Origin: an uncultured Desulfovibrio sp. | GTDB lineage: Bacteria; Desulfobacterota; Desulfovibrionia; Desulfovibrionales; Desulfovibrionaceae | NCBI GenBank assembly: GCA_900541395.1 | Contig: UQJT01000030.1 | Location: 1-34,029, forward strand | Direction of reading: 5' to 3' | DNA: 34,029 nt | The notes under the pieces: generated by a model | What the model saw: only the letters and a program-made list of their open reading frames with translations | Told to the model about the DNA's origin: nothing | Database searches by the model: none | Shown here: piece by piece, positions 24,063 through 32,053 of the stretch | Position numbering within the stretch: the stretch's first letter is position 1 | Layout of the letters: the number at the start of each line of letters is the position of its first letter | Position numbers and translations under genes: made by a program

Positions 24063-24224
24063 ATGGACGACGTGCCGTTATCCGACCAAACCGACGCGAT
24101 ACCACGAATGAGCGGGATGCGGACCTTCCGATGGAGAAGGGACGCATCCTTTTTTGGTTGGATTCCGGCCACGCCGCCTCTTTCTTTTCTTCCCCCATTT
24201 TTCTCGTTCAGGGAGACTTCATGA
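24063..24224 (+). CDS. Possible 53-residue leader frame overlapping terC-like start
   Basis: Starts MDDVPLSDQTDAIPRMSGM and ends in a TGA sharing bases with the next ATG (ATGA), the arrangement of translational coupling. The terminator-like hairpin at 24115-24149 lies inside it, so ribosome passage could affect the hairpin. The upstream AAAGAAG is a poor ribosome site and the protein resembles nothing I know. It may be chance. Confidence 0.25.
   Translation: MDDVPLSDQTDAIPRMSGMRTFRWRRDASFFGWIPATPPLSFLPPFFSFRETS
24115..24155 (+). terminator. Hairpin plus T6 in the leader of the TerC-family gene
   Basis: GGATGCG pairs with CGCATCC and CCTTC with GAAGG; between the two helices stand GA opposite GA, a tandem G-A mismatch that is usually stable in RNA. 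Six T follow (24150-24155). It ends 65 nt before the start codon of the gene, so it would stop transcription before the gene unless relieved: an attenuator or riboswitch-like expression platform. Confidence 0.65.
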
Positions 24225-25801
24225 TCTGGGATTTCGCCTGGCTGGCCGACCCCACGGCCTGGCTTGCTCTGGGCACGCTTATTCTGCTGGAACTGGTGCT
24301 GGGCATCGACAACCTGGTATTCATTACTTTCGTCACGGCAAAGCTGCCTGCTTCCCAGCGGCAGGGGGCGTTCCGCATCGGACTTTTCCTGGCGCTGTTG
24401 CAACGTTTCGTATTGCTGGCGGCCATGGCCTGGCTGGTCGGGCTGACCGTCCCGCTGTTCACCGTATTCGGGCATCCTTTTTCTCTGCGCGATCTCATCC
24501 TGATCGGCGGCGGCGGATTTTTGCTGTTCAAAGGCTCTATGGAGCTGCGCGATCGCCTGGAGGAACACCTGCTGACCGGAGCGGAGGCGAGCGCCCCGCC
24601 GCGGTTCTGGTATGTCATCGCTCAAATTCTGGTTCTGGACGCCCTGTTTTCGTTCGACTCCATCATCACCTCGGTGGGCATGGTGAAGGAAGTGACGCTG
24701 ATGATGGTCGCGGTGAGCGTGGCCATGGGTATCATGCTCCTGGCCGCGCGGCCGCTGTCCCGCTTTGTGGATCGGCATCCCACCATTGTCGTGCTTTTTC
24801 TGGGTTTTCTGATCATGATCGGTCTCAGCCTGATCACGGACGGCCTGGGCGTGCCCATTCCCAAGGGGTATCTGTACGCCGCCATCGGCTTTTCCCTGTT
24901 TGTGGAGGGCTTCAATCTGCTGGCGGTGCGCGTCCGGCGCCGTCGCATCCAGGCCCGGGGTGCTCGCAATCTGCGTGAATCCACGGCCAGGGCCGTGTTG
25001 GATCTGTTGGGCGGCGACGCCGTCAACGGCGAAGCCCAGTTGGATGTGGCGGCCCTGGTCGGCGACGATACCGGGGAAAAGGTATTTGACCGCGAGGAAC
25101 GGGAAATGGTGGCCCGCATCATTCTGCTCGGCGGTCGTCCGGTCCGTTCGATCATGACGCCGCGCCACAAGGCGCGCTGGCTGGATATCGACGCGCCGGA
25201 CGATGAAATCATGCGGGCCGCGGCGCGCGCCCCCCTGTCGGCCCTGCCGGTCTATCGCCGGAATACGGACGAAGTGCTCGGCGTGGTGCGGTTGCGCGAT
25301 TTGCTGGTGCAGTGCCGCCTGCATCGGGCTTTCAATCTGCGCAGCCTGATCCGGCCCGCGCCCGTGGTGTTGGAGTACACATCGCTGTCCGACCTGTGGC
25401 AGACCTTCCACGATCGACCCGCGCCCCTGGCCGTGGTGCTGGATGAATACGGTTCGGCCGTGGGTGTGGTAACCCCGCAGAACGTCATGGAAGCCCTGGC
25501 GGGTTATGTGGGCGGAGTGTCCGTGCAGGTCGAATCCTTCCGCCGGGACGACGGCACCTGGGAACTGCCCGGCCGTCTGCCCGCGGAGGACGCCTTGCGT
25601 CTGCTGGGGCTGCGCGTGGAGCGGGAGCTGGACTCCGAAACCGTGGCCGGTCTGCTGTTGGAAGTGATGGGGCATATACCCGAGGCGGGCGAAACTCTGA
25701 CCTGGCAGGGCAAGGAATGGGAAATCGTTGCTATGGACGGACTGCGCATCGACTCCATACGGGTGCGCGACGCGGGCGGAAGGGCCTCCCGCGAAGATTG
25801 A
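24221..25801 (+). CDS. TerC-family membrane protein with CBS pair and CorC domain
   Basis: A 526-residue inner-membrane protein laid out like E. coli YegH/YoaE. Residues 1-240 are the TerC domain with about seven membrane segments and the acidic motifs LELVLGIDNLVF and LDALFSFDSI, which in this superfamily are linked to metal (manganese) export or metal stress. Two CBS motifs follow (about 305-425; RSIMTPRHKARWLDI, VVLDEYGSAVGVVT), then a CorC/HlyC domain (about 440-520). GGGAG is 5 nt before ATG 24221. Transport specificity is not shown by the sequence. A leader hairpin with a T-run suggests regulated read-through. Confidence 0.88.
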   Translation: MIWDFAWLADPTAWLALGTLILLELVLGIDNLVFITFVTAKLPASQRQGAFRIGLFLALLQRFVLLAAMAWLVGLTVPLFTVFGHPFSLRDLILIGGGGFLLFKGSMELRDRLEEHLLTGAEASAPPRFWYVIAQILVLDALFSFDSIITSVGMVKEVTLMMVAVSVAMGIMLLAARPLSRFVDRHPTIVVLFLGFLIMIGLSLITDGLGVPIPKGYLYAAIGFSLFVEGFNLLAVRVRRRRIQARGARNLRESTARAVLDLLGGDAVNGEAQLDVAALVGDDTGEKVFDREEREMVARIILLGGRPVRSIMTPRHKARWLDIDAPDDEIMRAAARAPLSALPVYRRNTDEVLGVVRLRDLLVQCRLHRAFNLRSLIRPAPVVLEYTSLSDLWQTFHDRPAPLAVVLDEYGSAVGVVTPQNVMEALAGYVGGVSVQVESFRRDDGTWELPGRLPAEDALRLLGLRVERELDSETVAGLLLEVMGHIPEAGETLTWQGKEWEIVAMDGLRIDSIRVRDAGGRASRED

Positions 25802-25838
25802 GCAACGCATGAGTTGCGGCCCGCCGTCATTTGCCAGA

Positions 25839-25880
25839 AGCCCGAAGTTCCGGTACACATGCCGGAGCGGCTTTTCGTTT
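25839..25880 (+). terminator. Probable terminator of the TerC-family gene
   Basis: AGCC/GGCT outside and TCCGG/CCGGA inside make a two-part stem followed by TTTTCGTTT. A longer inverted repeat TTGCGGCCCG (25814-25823) with CGGGCCGCAA (25881-25890) encloses it. Confidence 0.55.
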
Positions 25881-25914
25881 CGGGCCGCAATTCGTGTGAA
25901 AGTGAGTGATGCTT

Positions 25915-26505
25915 ATGCGTAGATTTGCCATTGTCTGCCTGGCGCTGGCCCTGACCGTCATGGTCCCGGGGCTGGGAAGCCGGGCGCAAGCCGCCGGAGG
26001 ACATCCCGTGATCAAACTTCAGACCAGCCTGGGCGATATCGTTCTGGAACTCGACGCCGAAAAGGCCCCCGTCACCGTGGAAAACTTTGTCCGGTACGTG
26101 AAGGACGGCCATTACGACGGCACCATTTTCCATCGCGTCATCCCCAATTTCATGATCCAGGGCGGCGGTTTTGACGCCGACATGAAGCAGAAGGAAACCC
26201 GCGCTCCGATTAAGAATGAGGCCGACAACGGCCTGAAGAACGACAAATACACCATCGCCATGGCCCGCACGCCCGATCCCCATTCGGCGTCGGCCCAGTT
26301 CTTCATCAATGTGAAGGACAATGATTTTCTGAATTTCTCCGCGCCCACGGCCAACGGCTGGGGCTACGCCGTGTTCGGCAAGGTCACCGACGGCTTTGAC
26401 GTGGTGGACGCCATCGCCAAGGTCAAAACCGGCAATCGCGGCCCCCACGGCGACGTGCCTCTGGAACCCGTCGTGATCACCAAGGCCGAAGTGGTGGAAG
26501 AATAA
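25915..26505 (+). CDS. ppiA: Periplasmic cyclophilin-type peptidyl-prolyl isomerase
   Basis: A 196-residue protein that speeds proline cis-trans isomerisation during folding. It has a signal peptide ([19 protein letters not shown], likely cut after SRAQA) and then a full cyclophilin domain: [20 protein letters not shown], the catalytic [31 protein letters not shown], and [16 protein letters not shown]. Export makes it PpiA rather than cytosolic PpiB. Starts at 25906 (GTG), 25909 and 25915 are all in frame; 25915 gives the cleanest signal peptide. It is monocistronic, with a terminator 66 nt downstream. Confidence 0.92.
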   Translation: MRRFAIVCLALALTVMVPGLGSRAQAAGGHPVIKLQTSLGDIVLELDAEKAPVTVENFVRYVKDGHYDGTIFHRVIPNFMIQGGGFDADMKQKETRAPIKNEADNGLKNDKYTIAMARTPDPHSASAQFFINVKDNDFLNFSAPTANGWGYAVFGKVTDGFDVVDAIAKVKTGNRGPHGDVPLEPVVITKAEVVEE

Positions 26506-26570
26506 CGAGCGCGCGCGAAAGAGGTTTTTTGGAAGAAAGGCGTTCCGGCCTTGTCAGGATAGGAAAAAAT

Positions 26571-26602
26571 ACGGACCGGTTTTTAGCCGGTCCGTTTGTT
26601 TT
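26571..26602 (+). terminator. Intrinsic terminator of ppiA
   Basis: ACGGACCGG pairs with CCGGTCCGT, followed by TTGTTTT. Confidence 0.85.
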
Positions 26603-26716
26603 AACGGCTTTAGCCCGTTGAGGGAGCCCGGCTCCCGAAACAGACAACCGCCACCCGCTAGGCGGGTGGCGGTGATGACAATACGGGAAAGCGGCTTAAC
26701 GCGCAAAATTTTGCGC
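26603..26716. repeat. Run of palindromes between ppiA and the LysR gene
   Basis: After the ppiA terminator come AACGG/CCGTT (near 26603-26619), GGGAGC-CCG-GCTCCC (26622-26636), ACCGCCACCCGC-TAG-GCGGGTGGCGGT (26647-26673, a perfect 12-bp stem), and the perfect 16-bp palindrome GCGCAAAATTTTGCGC (26701-26716) followed by TGCTTTTCTC. Four structures in 114 nt with no gene; some may terminate the convergent LysR transcript. Confidence 0.6.
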
Positions 26717-26734
26717 TGCTTTTCTCAACGGAGG

Positions 26735-27673
26735 TCAATCCGCTTCGGCCGTATGGGGTTGGAAGTTTCCGTTGCGGAGAAAAAAATCCATGACCTGCCG
26801 GGCCTGCGCAGAAGGCTCCGCCTGGGGAGCTTGGAGAATGCCGTACACTCGAGGCGGAAAAAGATTATCCAGGGAAACGGTCTTTAACCGCATGGTTCCT
26901 TGAATGGTCGTGACGCTCTGCTCGTCCATAAGGGCCACGCCGAATCCGCTATCCACCATGGCCGCCTGCAAATACATGTTTCCCACGACCTGCGCCACAT
27001 TGAGGGTTAGTCCCTGTTTTCTCATGAGCTCTTCGGCCCGTCCTCGTATGCCTTTGGTGGCTTTGGGGACGATGTGCGGCAGCTGGGCCAGTTCGGCGAT
27101 GTTCAAGTGGATGTCCTGAGCGAGCGGCATGTCGCGGGGCGCGCAAAGTACGGTTTGCGACCTGTAGAACGGGGTGAAACGCAGACCGGTCAGCACCCCG
27201 TCGGCCGGGACAACGGCAAAATCCAAAACCCGGCTGATAATGTCCCGATGGACGGAATCATCCCATCCCCGCACTTGCTGTATGGTGAAGCGGACGGCCG
27301 GAAACGCGGCGTGGAGCTTGGGAAGCAGAGGGATCAGCACTCCATGCAGCGCTAAAGGGCTGACGGCGAAGTAGACCGGACCGCTCGCCTCCCTGTTTTT
27401 CCCAAGCATACAACGTTGGATGTCTTCGATTTTGTCAAAGATATCCAGTACCATATTGAATAGTTGCCTGCCCTGGGGCGTCAGGGTCGCTCCCCGTCCC
27501 GTGCGCAGAAACAGATCGGCATTCAGGCTTTCTTCCAACTGGCGTACCTGATAGCTGATCGTGGATTGATTGCGGCGCATCTCGCGCGAGGCGGCGGAAA
27601 AACTGCCCGTTTTGGCCACATAAAAAAATCCCCGCAGACGCTGAAGAAAGTCGCCATTAAGTTCGTCAATCAT
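26735..27673 (-). CDS. LysR-family transcription regulator
   Basis: A 312-residue regulator. Residues 8-68 are the winged helix-turn-helix (FYVAKTGSFSAASREM, QSTISYQVRQLEESL, LFLRTGRGATLTPQG). From about 95 onward it has the substrate-binding fold with the usual GFGVALMDEQSV motif. GGAG lies 5 nt before ATG 27673. It is divergent from the arylsulfotransferase gene across 277 bases that hold a LysR-sized palindrome (27876-27887), so it probably controls that gene and itself. The inducer is unknown; an aromatic sulfate or phenol is a guess from the neighbour. Confidence 0.93.
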   Translation of the reverse strand: MIDELNGDFLQRLRGFFYVAKTGSFSAASREMRRNQSTISYQVRQLEESLNADLFLRTGRGATLTPQGRQLFNMVLDIFDKIEDIQRCMLGKNREASGPVYFAVSPLALHGVLIPLLPKLHAAFPAVRFTIQQVRGWDDSVHRDIISRVLDFAVVPADGVLTGLRFTPFYRSQTVLCAPRDMPLAQDIHLNIAELAQLPHIVPKATKGIRGRAEELMRKQGLTLNVAQVVGNMYLQAAMVDSGFGVALMDEQSVTTIQGTMRLKTVSLDNLFPPRVYGILQAPQAEPSAQARQVMDFFLRNGNFQPHTAEAD

Positions 27674-27726
27674 GATTTCTCCATACAGCCGCCACCAGGG
27701 TGGGAAAAAGGGCCGGATGGTCGGTT

Positions 27727-27756
27727 ATTATGGAGATTCGGCAGGGAGCGCGTCAA
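27727..27756 (-). promoter_or_regulatory. Promoter of the LysR gene
   Basis: On the minus strand TTGACG (27756-27751) and CATAAT (27732-27727) are 18 nt apart, 53 nt before the start codon. A CCGTG-A5-CACGG inverted repeat lies just upstream (27767-27781). Confidence 0.6.
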
Positions 27757-27861
27757 GGCGTCGGAACCGTGAAAAACACGGAAGGCTATGAATTTTTCGC
27801 ATAACTGTTTTCTAAATAATTCAGCCGACACTTCTTGAACAAACAGGCTTTTTTCATGATA

Positions 27862-27887
27862 GCTTGACGGTATTCCCAACATGTTGG
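27862..27887 (+). promoter_or_regulatory. Candidate regulator site before the arylsulfotransferase gene
   Basis: CCAACATGTTGG (27876-27887) is a perfect 12-bp palindrome, 63 nt before the gene. Just before it GCTTGACGGTAT (27862-27873) repeats exactly the -35 region at 19720-19731, though no good -10 box is 17 nt further on. The site is typical in size for a LysR dimer. Confidence 0.45.
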
Positions 27888-27950
27888 CCTGGGAAACGGA
27901 GACATTCCGGAACGGTCCCTTTCCCCAACCTCAATTCAGGGAGTAATGTC

Positions 27951-29504
27951 GTGAAAAAGCTTTCCTGGTTAGTCTGGAGCGCGTTGGCGTTCTTGTGCCT
28001 TCCGGCGGGCGTCGAAGCCGCGCCCACGGTGTTCCCCACCGGAACCACCATCTACAAACCCGAAAAATGCTGGAACGGCTGGACTGTGCTGTCCAATGTC
28101 GTCGCGGGCGAAAAGCGCCAGCATCGGGGCGTGCCGCTGTACAGCATGAACGGCGATTTGATGCACGTCTGGAAGAACGCGGCCGGATTTCCGCCCACTG
28201 TCCTGCCCGGAGGCAAATTGCTGACCGGTATGCAGACGGCCCCCTTCGGACGCGGCATCCAGAACGATAAAGTGGTCGAAATGGATTTTGACGGCAACAT
28301 CGTCTGGTCTGTGGAAAGCCCCTACAAAGAAACGCGCACGGACCCGGCCACCGGCAAAGAAGTGCAGGTGTCGACCTGGTTGCAACACCATAACCTGGTC
28401 CGTTGGCCGCAAACCGCGGGATATTACGCCCCCGGCTCGGACCCCGATCCCGACGGCGACACCATGTTCGGCGCTTACGCGCCCGAACCCGGCAAGCCGC
28501 GCCTGTTCAATATGGAAAACGTGGTCATCGTCGATCACGATGGAAAGGTGAAGTGGCGCTGGTCCGCCGAGGACGTCGTTTCCGAAGAGCTCAGCACCCG
28601 CGGGCGCAAAAATCCGGACGGCACGCCGTCTTTGGGCGGCAACAGCATGGGGTGGCTGGGGCCCAATCCCTGGTACGACAAAGGGGACGCCCGCTTCCAT
28701 CCCAAAAATATTCTCATGAACAACTATAATGATCTTCTCTACATCATCGATCACGAGACGGGGAAGGTCGTGTGGCAGTTGGGGCCCGACTACAGCCGGT
28801 ACCCCCAGTTGCAAAAGCTCGGCCTGCATATCAACGGCCCCAGTTGGTCTTTCGGCGGGCAGAACGGCGGCATGATCCACAATGTGCATATGATTCCCAA
28901 GGGGTTGCCGGGCGCGGGCAATATCCTGCTCTTCAACAACGGCGGCAACTACTCTTTGGTGACCGAATTCAATCCCGTGACCATGCAGGTGGTGTGGGAA
29001 TACTACGGCCGAGCCATCGGATACGCCGAATCCCATTCCTTGGCTCACTATTTCTTCAGCCCCGCCATTTCCAATGCCCAGCGCCTGCCCAACGGCAATA
29101 CGCTGATCACCGAAGGCGACGGCGGCCGGGTGTTCGAAGTGACGCCCGACTGCGAGACCGTGTGGGAATTCATCAACCCCGATTATTCCTGGCCCGGGCT
29201 GGACAGCAGCATCAAGAACCCGCGTATGACCAACATGGTCTACCGCGCTTATCGCATTCCCTATGAATACGTGCCGCAACTCAAGGTGCCGGATCAGCAT
29301 CCGGTGGTGCCCACGGACAATGCCGAGTTTCGTATCGCCGCCAGCCGGGATGTGACGCCCTACGACCGCAAGGCGCAGGATGTGGTCAAGCCCTTCCCCG
29401 CGCAGCACCTCGGGGACGCCGCCGATCTGCTGACTCAGAATCCTCGCGACGCCGAAGACGAGGACGATATGTCCTACAACACTATGGAATTGAAGAACTA
29501 TTAA
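27951..29504 (+). CDS. assT: Periplasmic arylsulfotransferase (ASST family)
   Basis: A 517-residue beta-propeller protein. ASST enzymes move sulfate from one phenolic ester to another phenol without PAPS. A signal peptide (VKKLSWLVWSALAFLCLPAG, likely cut after VEA) sends it to the periplasm. Propeller blades repeat a pattern ending in VVW or IVW; family motifs include LQHHN (His146, 147), IHNVH (His310, 313), ESHSLAH (His362, 366) and NAQRLPNGNTLI. Which histidine is catalytic is not decided here. Only two cysteines (40 and 401) remain in the mature chain. No dsbL/dsbI pair is adjacent, unlike in uropathogenic E. coli. Start is GTG with AGGGAG 7 nt upstream. Confidence 0.82.
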   Translation: MKKLSWLVWSALAFLCLPAGVEAAPTVFPTGTTIYKPEKCWNGWTVLSNVVAGEKRQHRGVPLYSMNGDLMHVWKNAAGFPPTVLPGGKLLTGMQTAPFGRGIQNDKVVEMDFDGNIVWSVESPYKETRTDPATGKEVQVSTWLQHHNLVRWPQTAGYYAPGSDPDPDGDTMFGAYAPEPGKPRLFNMENVVIVDHDGKVKWRWSAEDVVSEELSTRGRKNPDGTPSLGGNSMGWLGPNPWYDKGDARFHPKNILMNNYNDLLYIIDHETGKVVWQLGPDYSRYPQLQKLGLHINGPSWSFGGQNGGMIHNVHMIPKGLPGAGNILLFNNGGNYSLVTEFNPVTMQVVWEYYGRAIGYAESHSLAHYFFSPAISNAQRLPNGNTLITEGDGGRVFEVTPDCETVWEFINPDYSWPGLDSSIKNPRMTNMVYRAYRIPYEYVPQLKVPDQHPVVPTDNAEFRIAASRDVTPYDRKAQDVVKPFPAQHLGDAADLLTQNPRDAEDEDDMSYNTMELKNY

Positions 29505-29608
29505 GGAGCGTCCCTCCTTTGACGGCGGCGGAGCGGAGGCAGGGCCCCGCTCCGCCCCCCCACCCGCGTCCGGGTTCTCTCCCCCGGACGCGGAACAGGA
29601 TGATGGTC
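29505..29608 (+). promoter_or_regulatory. Hairpin-rich gap between assT and the next gene
   Basis: Three GC stems follow each other: AAGGAG/CTCCTT from 29503, GCGGAGCG (29528-29535) with CGCTCCGC (29548-29555), and CGCGTCCGGG (29565-29574) with CCCGGACGCG (29583-29592), the last ending 16 nt before the start codon. There is no T-run. They could protect the assT message, lower the downstream level, or fold over the ribosome site. Confidence 0.5.
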
Positions 29609-32053
29609 ATGGATACAAATGTCATGGCTCCGCGTTCTCTTTCAACGCGCTGGGCGTTGCCGCTTCTTTACGCTGTTTCCGGTTTGTGCAGCCTGGTGTA
29701 TCAACTGGTGTGGATGCGACGGCTCGGTTTGGTTTTTGGGTCCAGCTTCACGGCGGTGAGCGTGGTGACGGCCGTATTCTTCGCCGGGTTGGCTTTGGGC
29801 GGATGGGGGGGCGGCCGTCTGGCCCGCCGAGTCGCCCGCCCGCTGAGAACATACGGTCTGCTGGAGGCGGGCGTCACGGCGGCGGCGCTGTTGGTTCCGT
29901 CTATGCTGGATATGGCGGAATATCTGTATGCGGCATGGTATCCGTCCGTCAGCGCCAGCCTGCGCCAGACCGCGTTGGTTCGTATGGGGCTGGCCGCCTG
30001 TTTGCTGTTGCTCCCCACCACCCTGATGGGCGCGACGGTACCCTTGATCGTGCGCTGCTACTCCACGCGCGACGGGCGCAACGGCGGCGACACGGGGGTG
30101 ATTTACGCCCTTAATTCTCTGGGGGCGGCCTTGGGCGTTCTGGCGGCGGGATGGATATTTTTTCGCTGGATGGGGGGGAACGGCGCCAACTCCCTGGCCA
30201 TATCTCTCAACGCTCTGGTTGCACTGGCGGCTTTGCTGCTCGCCCGGCGTGAGGCAAAGTCCCGCCCGTCGGCGGATGGAGACGGCGCTTCGGTTTTTGA
30301 GGGAGAAGCGGAAGCCGTCCGTCCCGGTCTCGTCCTCGCTTGTTTCGGCCTTTCCGGTTTTCTTTATGTGGGCTATGAGCTGTTGTGGATGCGGACCTTT
30401 TTGCTGTTTTTCCGCGATTCCATCTATCTCTACGTCTCGTGTCTGGCCGCCGTCATCGCGGGCGTGGCCGTAGGCAGCTTTGCGGCGGGGCGCCTGGCGG
30501 ACCGGGTGCGTTCGCGCCGCATGTTCCTCGGGTGGCTGTTCGGCGCTTCCGCTCTTCTGCACACGGCCTTTCTGCTCGGCGTCGTGCGGCTGCACCGCCC
30601 CTTGTCGCTGCTGGCATTTCCCTATCCGGCGTTGGAAACGGTGTTTATTTTCTGCGCGCTGGTACCGGTTTTTGCTGTAGCGGGGGGAACTTTTCCCGTG
30701 GTGGCCCGACTGCTCGCGCGTCGCGCGTCCGATACGGGAGGAGGCGCCGGGCGAGCTTACGCCGTCAACACCCTCGGCAGTATCGCGGGAGCGATTCTGA
30801 CGCCTTTCTGTTTGTTGCCCGCCCTGGGGCTGGATGGAACCATGTGGCTTTTTCTGGTCTGCGGGCTAGGCAGCGCGGCCGCCCTGTGGCGCGGCGGAGC
30901 GACACGGCCGGTCTTGTTGCGCTATGCGGCGACGTGCGTTCTGTTGTCGTCTTTGCTCTTTATCGGCGCGCAGCGGCAGGGCGGCGTGTTCTTGGGTATT
31001 CTGAACCAGGTAAAGGGGGCGTCCCGGCTGCTCGAAGCCCGACAGGGCGCTCTGGGCGGCAACTGGGTGCTGGAATCCCCGGAGCGGGGGGGCCAGATTG
31101 TGTTGTACGAAAATTTGGTGGCGTTCAGCCGGGGCGGATCGCCCAGCTTTGTGGTCCAGGGATTCATTCCGCTTATCCTTGCCGATGAGGTTCCCCGCAA
31201 TGTGCTGGGGCTGTGCTTCGGCGGCGGCCTCACGTATCATGCCGCCCGCTATTTTCCTGAAATCCGGTCCCTTGATCTGGTGGATATTTCGGCGGGCAAC
31301 GTGGATATGGCGCTGCGCCATCTCGCCATCAACGAATCCCTGAAGCGTGATTCGCGCGTTCGTTTTTTTATTGATGACGCCTACAGCTATGTGAAATACG
31401 CGCAAAAATCCTACGATCTTATCCTTATCGATTCCAATCCGCCCTTTTACAGTCACAACTGCGCCACACTCTACAGCCGCGAGTTTTATCGGCAGTGCGC
31501 GCGTCGCCTGACCCACCGAGGTCTGTTCACTCAGGTCTTGCCTATCAAGCAGATGACGCTGGCCGAGGCGCAAAGCGTCATGCGCACCTTTGCCTCGGTG
31601 TTTCCCCACACGCTGTTATGGTGGAATGAACTCGATCCTCTCATGATTGGTTCCAACGAGCCCATCGTTCTGGAGCCGGACGGCATGGAGGCCCGCCTGA
31701 ACCGCCCCGGTCTGGGGGATGCTCTGCGCCGTTATTCCGGCGAAGCCAAATTCGACACGCTGGGTCATTTTTTGTCCGGGCTTTTGCTGGCCGACGATGG
31801 TTTTCGGAGGGCGGCCGGAACGGGGCCCATGAACAGCGTGGACAAAAACTGCCTGGAATATTCCCGAGAACTCAACGCGGATCAGACTGTCGCGCCCTGG
31901 CTCACGGAGCGTCTGGAACCGTGGGAGGCCATGAAATCCCTGTTTACGCGTCCTGATATGATCGAGGAATACGCGCCGCAGTTGGAGCGCCGCCGCGCCT
32001 ACCTGATGGGCCTGATCCGGCGGGAGATGATGTTGGCCCGCATTCGTTTATAA
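29609..32053 (+). CDS. Membrane-anchored spermidine-synthase-like protein
   Basis: An 814-residue fusion. The first 460 residues hold about 13 membrane segments in two similar halves (LLYAVSGLCSLVYQLVWMRR and GLSGFLYVGYELLWMR). The rest is a spermine/spermidine-synthase-type Rossmann domain with GGGLTYHAARYFP (glycines 538-540), LDLVDIS, FIDDAYSYV (Asp589, 590) and YDLILIDSNPP. The family is called fused MFS/spermidine synthase, but the substrate of such proteins is largely unknown and polyamine synthesis should not be assumed. AGGA at 29597-29600 is 8 nt before ATG 29609; ATGs at 29600 and 29603 are alternatives. It follows assT by 104 nt in the same direction. Confidence 0.8.
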   Translation: MDTNVMAPRSLSTRWALPLLYAVSGLCSLVYQLVWMRRLGLVFGSSFTAVSVVTAVFFAGLALGGWGGGRLARRVARPLRTYGLLEAGVTAAALLVPSMLDMAEYLYAAWYPSVSASLRQTALVRMGLAACLLLLPTTLMGATVPLIVRCYSTRDGRNGGDTGVIYALNSLGAALGVLAAGWIFFRWMGGNGANSLAISLNALVALAALLLARREAKSRPSADGDGASVFEGEAEAVRPGLVLACFGLSGFLYVGYELLWMRTFLLFFRDSIYLYVSCLAAVIAGVAVGSFAAGRLADRVRSRRMFLGWLFGASALLHTAFLLGVVRLHRPLSLLAFPYPALETVFIFCALVPVFAVAGGTFPVVARLLARRASDTGGGAGRAYAVNTLGSIAGAILTPFCLLPALGLDGTMWLFLVCGLGSAAALWRGGATRPVLLRYAATCVLLSSLLFIGAQRQGGVFLGILNQVKGASRLLEARQGALGGNWVLESPERGGQIVLYENLVAFSRGGSPSFVVQGFIPLILADEVPRNVLGLCFGGGLTYHAARYFPEIRSLDLVDISAGNVDMALRHLAINESLKRDSRVRFFIDDAYSYVKYAQKSYDLILIDSNPPFYSHNCATLYSREFYRQCARRLTHRGLFTQVLPIKQMTLAEAQSVMRTFASVFPHTLLWWNELDPLMIGSNEPIVLEPDGMEARLNRPGLGDALRRYSGEAKFDTLGHFLSGLLLADDGFRRAAGTGPMNSVDKNCLEYSRELNADQTVAPWLTERLEPWEAMKSLFTRPDMIEEYAPQLERRRAYLMGLIRREMMLARIRL

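Noticed and set aside
24000..24220. yybP-ykoY manganese riboswitch before the TerC-family gene
   Set aside because: The conserved loop sequences I know for that riboswitch were not found; only the terminator-like hairpin is supported.
29519..29608. TTG start at 29519 for the synthase-like gene
   Set aside because: It would translate through three GC hairpins into a Pro/Arg-rich extension; ATG 29609 has a ribosome site and leads directly into the first membrane segment.
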